A stretch of 64,000 nucleotides of DNA, from positions 12,198,234-12,262,233 of the forward strand of contig NC_088646.1 in the NCBI RefSeq assembly GCF_964019385.1, read 5' to 3'. The notes beneath the pieces are model-generated. The model saw nothing but the letters and a program-made list of their open reading frames with translations. It made no database searches and was not told the DNA's origin. This DNA is from Sycon ciliatum. Lineage: Eukaryota > Porifera > Calcarea > Leucosolenida > Sycettidae. Below, in pieces: positions 49,725 to 64,000 of this stretch (its first letter is position 1; every line of letters begins with the position of its first letter). Both the position numbers and the translations under genes were made by a program.

Positions 49725-49946
49725 TATCAACATGACTTTCCCTAAAAAAAACGGTTATCTGTGTGTGAGTGTGGGGCCTGGGGGGGGGGGGGGGGGGGGA
49801 TTCTTCGTAGAATTGTACATCATGTACTGTGATGCCATGCTCGTCAGAAACTTACAGAAAGTACATCCAGAGTATGTATTGGAGTTTGGTACATGCCCAG
49901 GAACACATACACGCACCAGGCATACAACGGATGTTTTATGTTTTTT

Positions 49947-50810
49947 AAGGGGAAGTTAAGGCTAAAATCAAAATTTCACCAGTTGTAGTCTTCGGGATGC
50001 TGAGTCGAATGGTCGTGGTCCGAGGAAGCTGAGACGCTCCCTTCCTACTTTAATCCCAATCGAACTCGCGCACTTCCACCGAAACTGGGTGACTGCGCCC
50101 TACTAGATGGGGATTTGTATGCAAAATGTCACTAAAAGCGCCATTTCGTTCTTATAAAGCACGGACGACCGCGATTGGCCCATATGTTGTAGTCTTTTGG
50201 ACGCTGAGTTGACTGGTTTTGGTCCGAGAAAGCTGCGATGCAGCGTTCTTCCTTTATTCCCAATCGAACATGGTTGAACAAGCGGTCACGTGCCCCTGCG
50301 TGCCCAAGTCACCTCGTCATAGCGCCAGCAGGCAACAACTTAAACTTTCACACCAAGGTTCAACTCGAGTGACAGGACTGCACCTAAAAAAGGTCAAAAC
50401 AGGCTGTAAGTTGTACCCTGCAGGCACGGTGACCAGGTGACTGGTGTACGCAGGAGCACGTCAGTGACCGCTTGTTCAAGCATGTTCGATTGGGAATAAG
50501 GGCTGAACGCTGCATCGCAGCCTTTTCGGACCAAAACCAGTCGACTCAGCGTCCAAAAGACTACAACATATGGGCCAATCGCGGTCATCCGTGCTTTTAT
50601 AAGAACGAAATTGCGCTTTTAGTGACATTTTGCATACAAATCCCCATCTAGTAGGGCGCAGTCACCCAGTTTCGGTGGAAGTGCGCGAGTTCGATTAAGA
50701 TTAAAGTAGGAAGGGAACGTCTCAGCTTCCGCGGACCAAGACCATTCGACTCAGCACCCGGAAGACTATAACTGGTGAAATTTTGATTTTAGCCTTAACT
50801 TCCCCTTTAA
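49947..50810. mobile_element. Full-length 865-bp foldback element, TTAA flanks
   Basis: The whole element is a near-palindrome with arms of about 400 bp. Ends GGGGAAGTTAAGGCTAAAAT and complement; TTAA at both borders. Partial relatives at 18092-18650 and 27076-27194 share TTAA-AGGGGAAG ends. TTAA suggests piggyBac-type mobilisation, though the TIR does not prove it. Confidence 0.85.
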
Positions 50811-51344
50811 GCAATCTAGTCGGATTTCTACACCAATGCATCTTACCGACACACCTACTTTCAACAACACATGCCTAGTATTTGTCTAGCACGCGATCAA
50901 GAGAACTGGACCAGTTCACCATGTGCAGAGTGCATGGTACACTCACACATCAATGTGTTTGCTGCCACACAAAACACACTCTGAGTCTCTGCTACCAGCA
51001 CTGAACCAAACTTACAAACCTACAAACCATGTGGTCACGTGAGCTGACCTCAATCACTCTTTTTATTTAAAAAAAATCTTAGATATTCATCATCGTCGGT
51101 TGACATGTCGGCATCATGACTCACAAGTGCCTAATTTATTTTCTCAAAGTACAGAAAATACAAGCATCAGGTTTTGTTCTTTCAAGACATGTCAAGTGCA
51201 TGCACACGGATTGCCTTTTACTCACAATCCAGTTATCCATATTCTCCGCTGCACCTGAAAACGAGAAACTTTACACGTCATCGCACGCCAAAAACGCGGC
51301 AGGCTGCTCCAGATTTCCAAGGAACCTGCACAGGAAATGTTTTG
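50811..51344. other. 3' flank of CFAP206, no gene seen
   Basis: No coding signal. An AT-rich TTTTTATTTAAAAAAAAT stretch lies near 51059. Confidence 0.5.
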
Positions 51345-62912
<11,568 letters not shown>

Positions 62913-64000
62913 CTGAAACAGTTACACCACATACAGTGCAAAACTTGAAATACATGCGACTGACACATGAGATTGACACTGAGATTCGCAGCACTGAATG
63001 ACCTTTGTAGTGTCTCACTAAAGATGGTTCGGTTCAGTTTATGCTACGATCAAAATGCATGGAGACTATACTGTCCATTCGAAACCAAGGACAAAACAAA
63101 CTAAAGGATGCCATGCTGAGATGTGGCCTGCTTTTGGCTAACTCTAGGCTCGAAACCTGATTTTAAATTGGTCAGACATGTTTAGGATTTGCTACTGTAC
63201 ATATTGAGCAGCATAGCACCTCTCTGTGAACTCCCCATGAATGTGCATTTCCTCGTCTTTGGTTTCTCCGCCCCCCCCCCCTCCCCCCAGTGTGTATAGA
63301 GGTTACGCGAGTGACTTCATGGGGCGAGTCAGCGGATTTTCTAATGGGCACTAACTTCCCGCTAAGTATACAGCGTGAGTCGCTAGTGCAAGTGTAGCGC
63401 TGTGCCGTGAGTTCGCGACTTCGCAAAAGCATCTCGACTGCTGATGTAATCGTATACTAGTAACCTCTATAGGAAGCATGGGTTTTCAGAGGCCGATTGT
63501 ACATATAGCAGGGCCTAGATGAGGCGATCAAGGCATGCTAGAACTTCATACTTACTGATCAGGCTTTGATTATCCCATCAAAGCCCGCCCAGGCAGGCTT
63601 TGATTTTACGATCAAAGCCCGCTCCACGAGGGCTTTGATTTACCGAAAAGCTCGCTTGTTTTACTCGAGAAGGCCGAGTCGTGCTTTCAAGTGTGACAGG
63701 GAGATCGAAGTGTGTGTTCATGTCAGAAATCCAATCAAAACAGCCGTGTTCATGTTCCATCAGCCAATCACAGCCCTTCGCGAAGTATTTTATAAGTAAT
63801 TAGTTCGGTATGAGTTTACAAGCTTGGGTGCAGGTCAGATATGTAATCAAAACACTCGTACTCGTGTTCGATCAGCCTACATCACTAGGTGCAATGCGAT
63901 TGGTCATTTCTGTGCCTACAGTCATGTGACATGTCAGTTCGAGGAAGAGCACCGCTTCAACAGTACTGTGTCCTCCGAGGGGAAGATAGAAAGAAATGCA
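62913..64000. other. Right end, no gene assigned
   Basis: The first CFAP206 exon should lie in or beyond this stretch on the minus strand, but I see no matching N-terminal sequence. C9/C6 runs lie near 63272. Confidence 0.5.
63555..63645. repeat. Chain of small hairpins, GGCTTTGAT units
   Basis: GGCTTTGAT and ATCAAAGCC alternate five times over 90 bp, forming overlapping stem-loops. Confidence 0.8.

Overview
The window looks like nuclear DNA of a multicellular animal. Genes are split by spliceosomal introns with GT..AG borders and long intergenic spaces, there are dense dinucleotide microsatellites and many short inverted-repeat transposons, and three genes match animal or eukaryotic families: a BRD7/BRD9-like bromodomain protein, a TruB-family pseudouridine synthase and the ciliary protein CFAP206. 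Secreted PAN-GHL15 proteins and a DIRS relic would fit an early-branching marine invertebrate such as a sponge, but the species cannot be fixed from sequence alone.

Layout. Positions 1-2640 (minus strand) hold the first three exons of a BRD7/9-like gene that runs off the left edge. A 360-bp spacer separates it head-to-head from a nine-exon TruB-type gene (2997-10488, plus), whose frame can be followed exactly through every splice junction. Positions 10.5-13.6 kb hold a non-LTR retrotransposon relic and an inverted, decayed piece of the cluster gene described next.

The centre (13.6-46.7 kb) is a tandem cluster of secreted proteins. Four two-exon genes (A 13.6 kb, B 30.4 kb, C 33.2 kb, D 39.8 kb) each encode a signal peptide, a six-cysteine PAN/Apple-like domain and a GHL15-like putative TIM-barrel glycosidase. 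They are followed by a single-exon six-hairpin glycosidase-like gene (44.1-46.7 kb). B and D are near-identical with matching promoters. A beheaded copy of the glycosidase 5' end lies after B, so a whole [GHL15 + glycosidase] unit was duplicated. One block of exon 1 is almost identical in all four genes although the flanking PAN domains have diverged, which points to gene conversion.

Between these genes lie a DIRS-type retroelement relic, a 29-bp satellite of about 67 units, a terminal-repeat retrotransposon in miniature (TRIM) with identical 140-bp LTRs, and a large set of MITE/foldback elements (pogo-like TA, hAT-like 8-bp, Harbinger-like TTA and TTAA types). Several are nested, and some have an unoccupied target site visible elsewhere in the window. 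Two hairpin elements of only 32 and 35 bp carry perfect 8-bp target duplications.

The right part holds a small secreted cysteine-rich protein (48.1 kb) and, on the minus strand, 15 exons of CFAP206 (62.9 to 51.3 kb); its first exon was not found. In the TruB and CFAP206 genes, (TG)n runs on the sense strand repeatedly sit just upstream of 3' splice sites.
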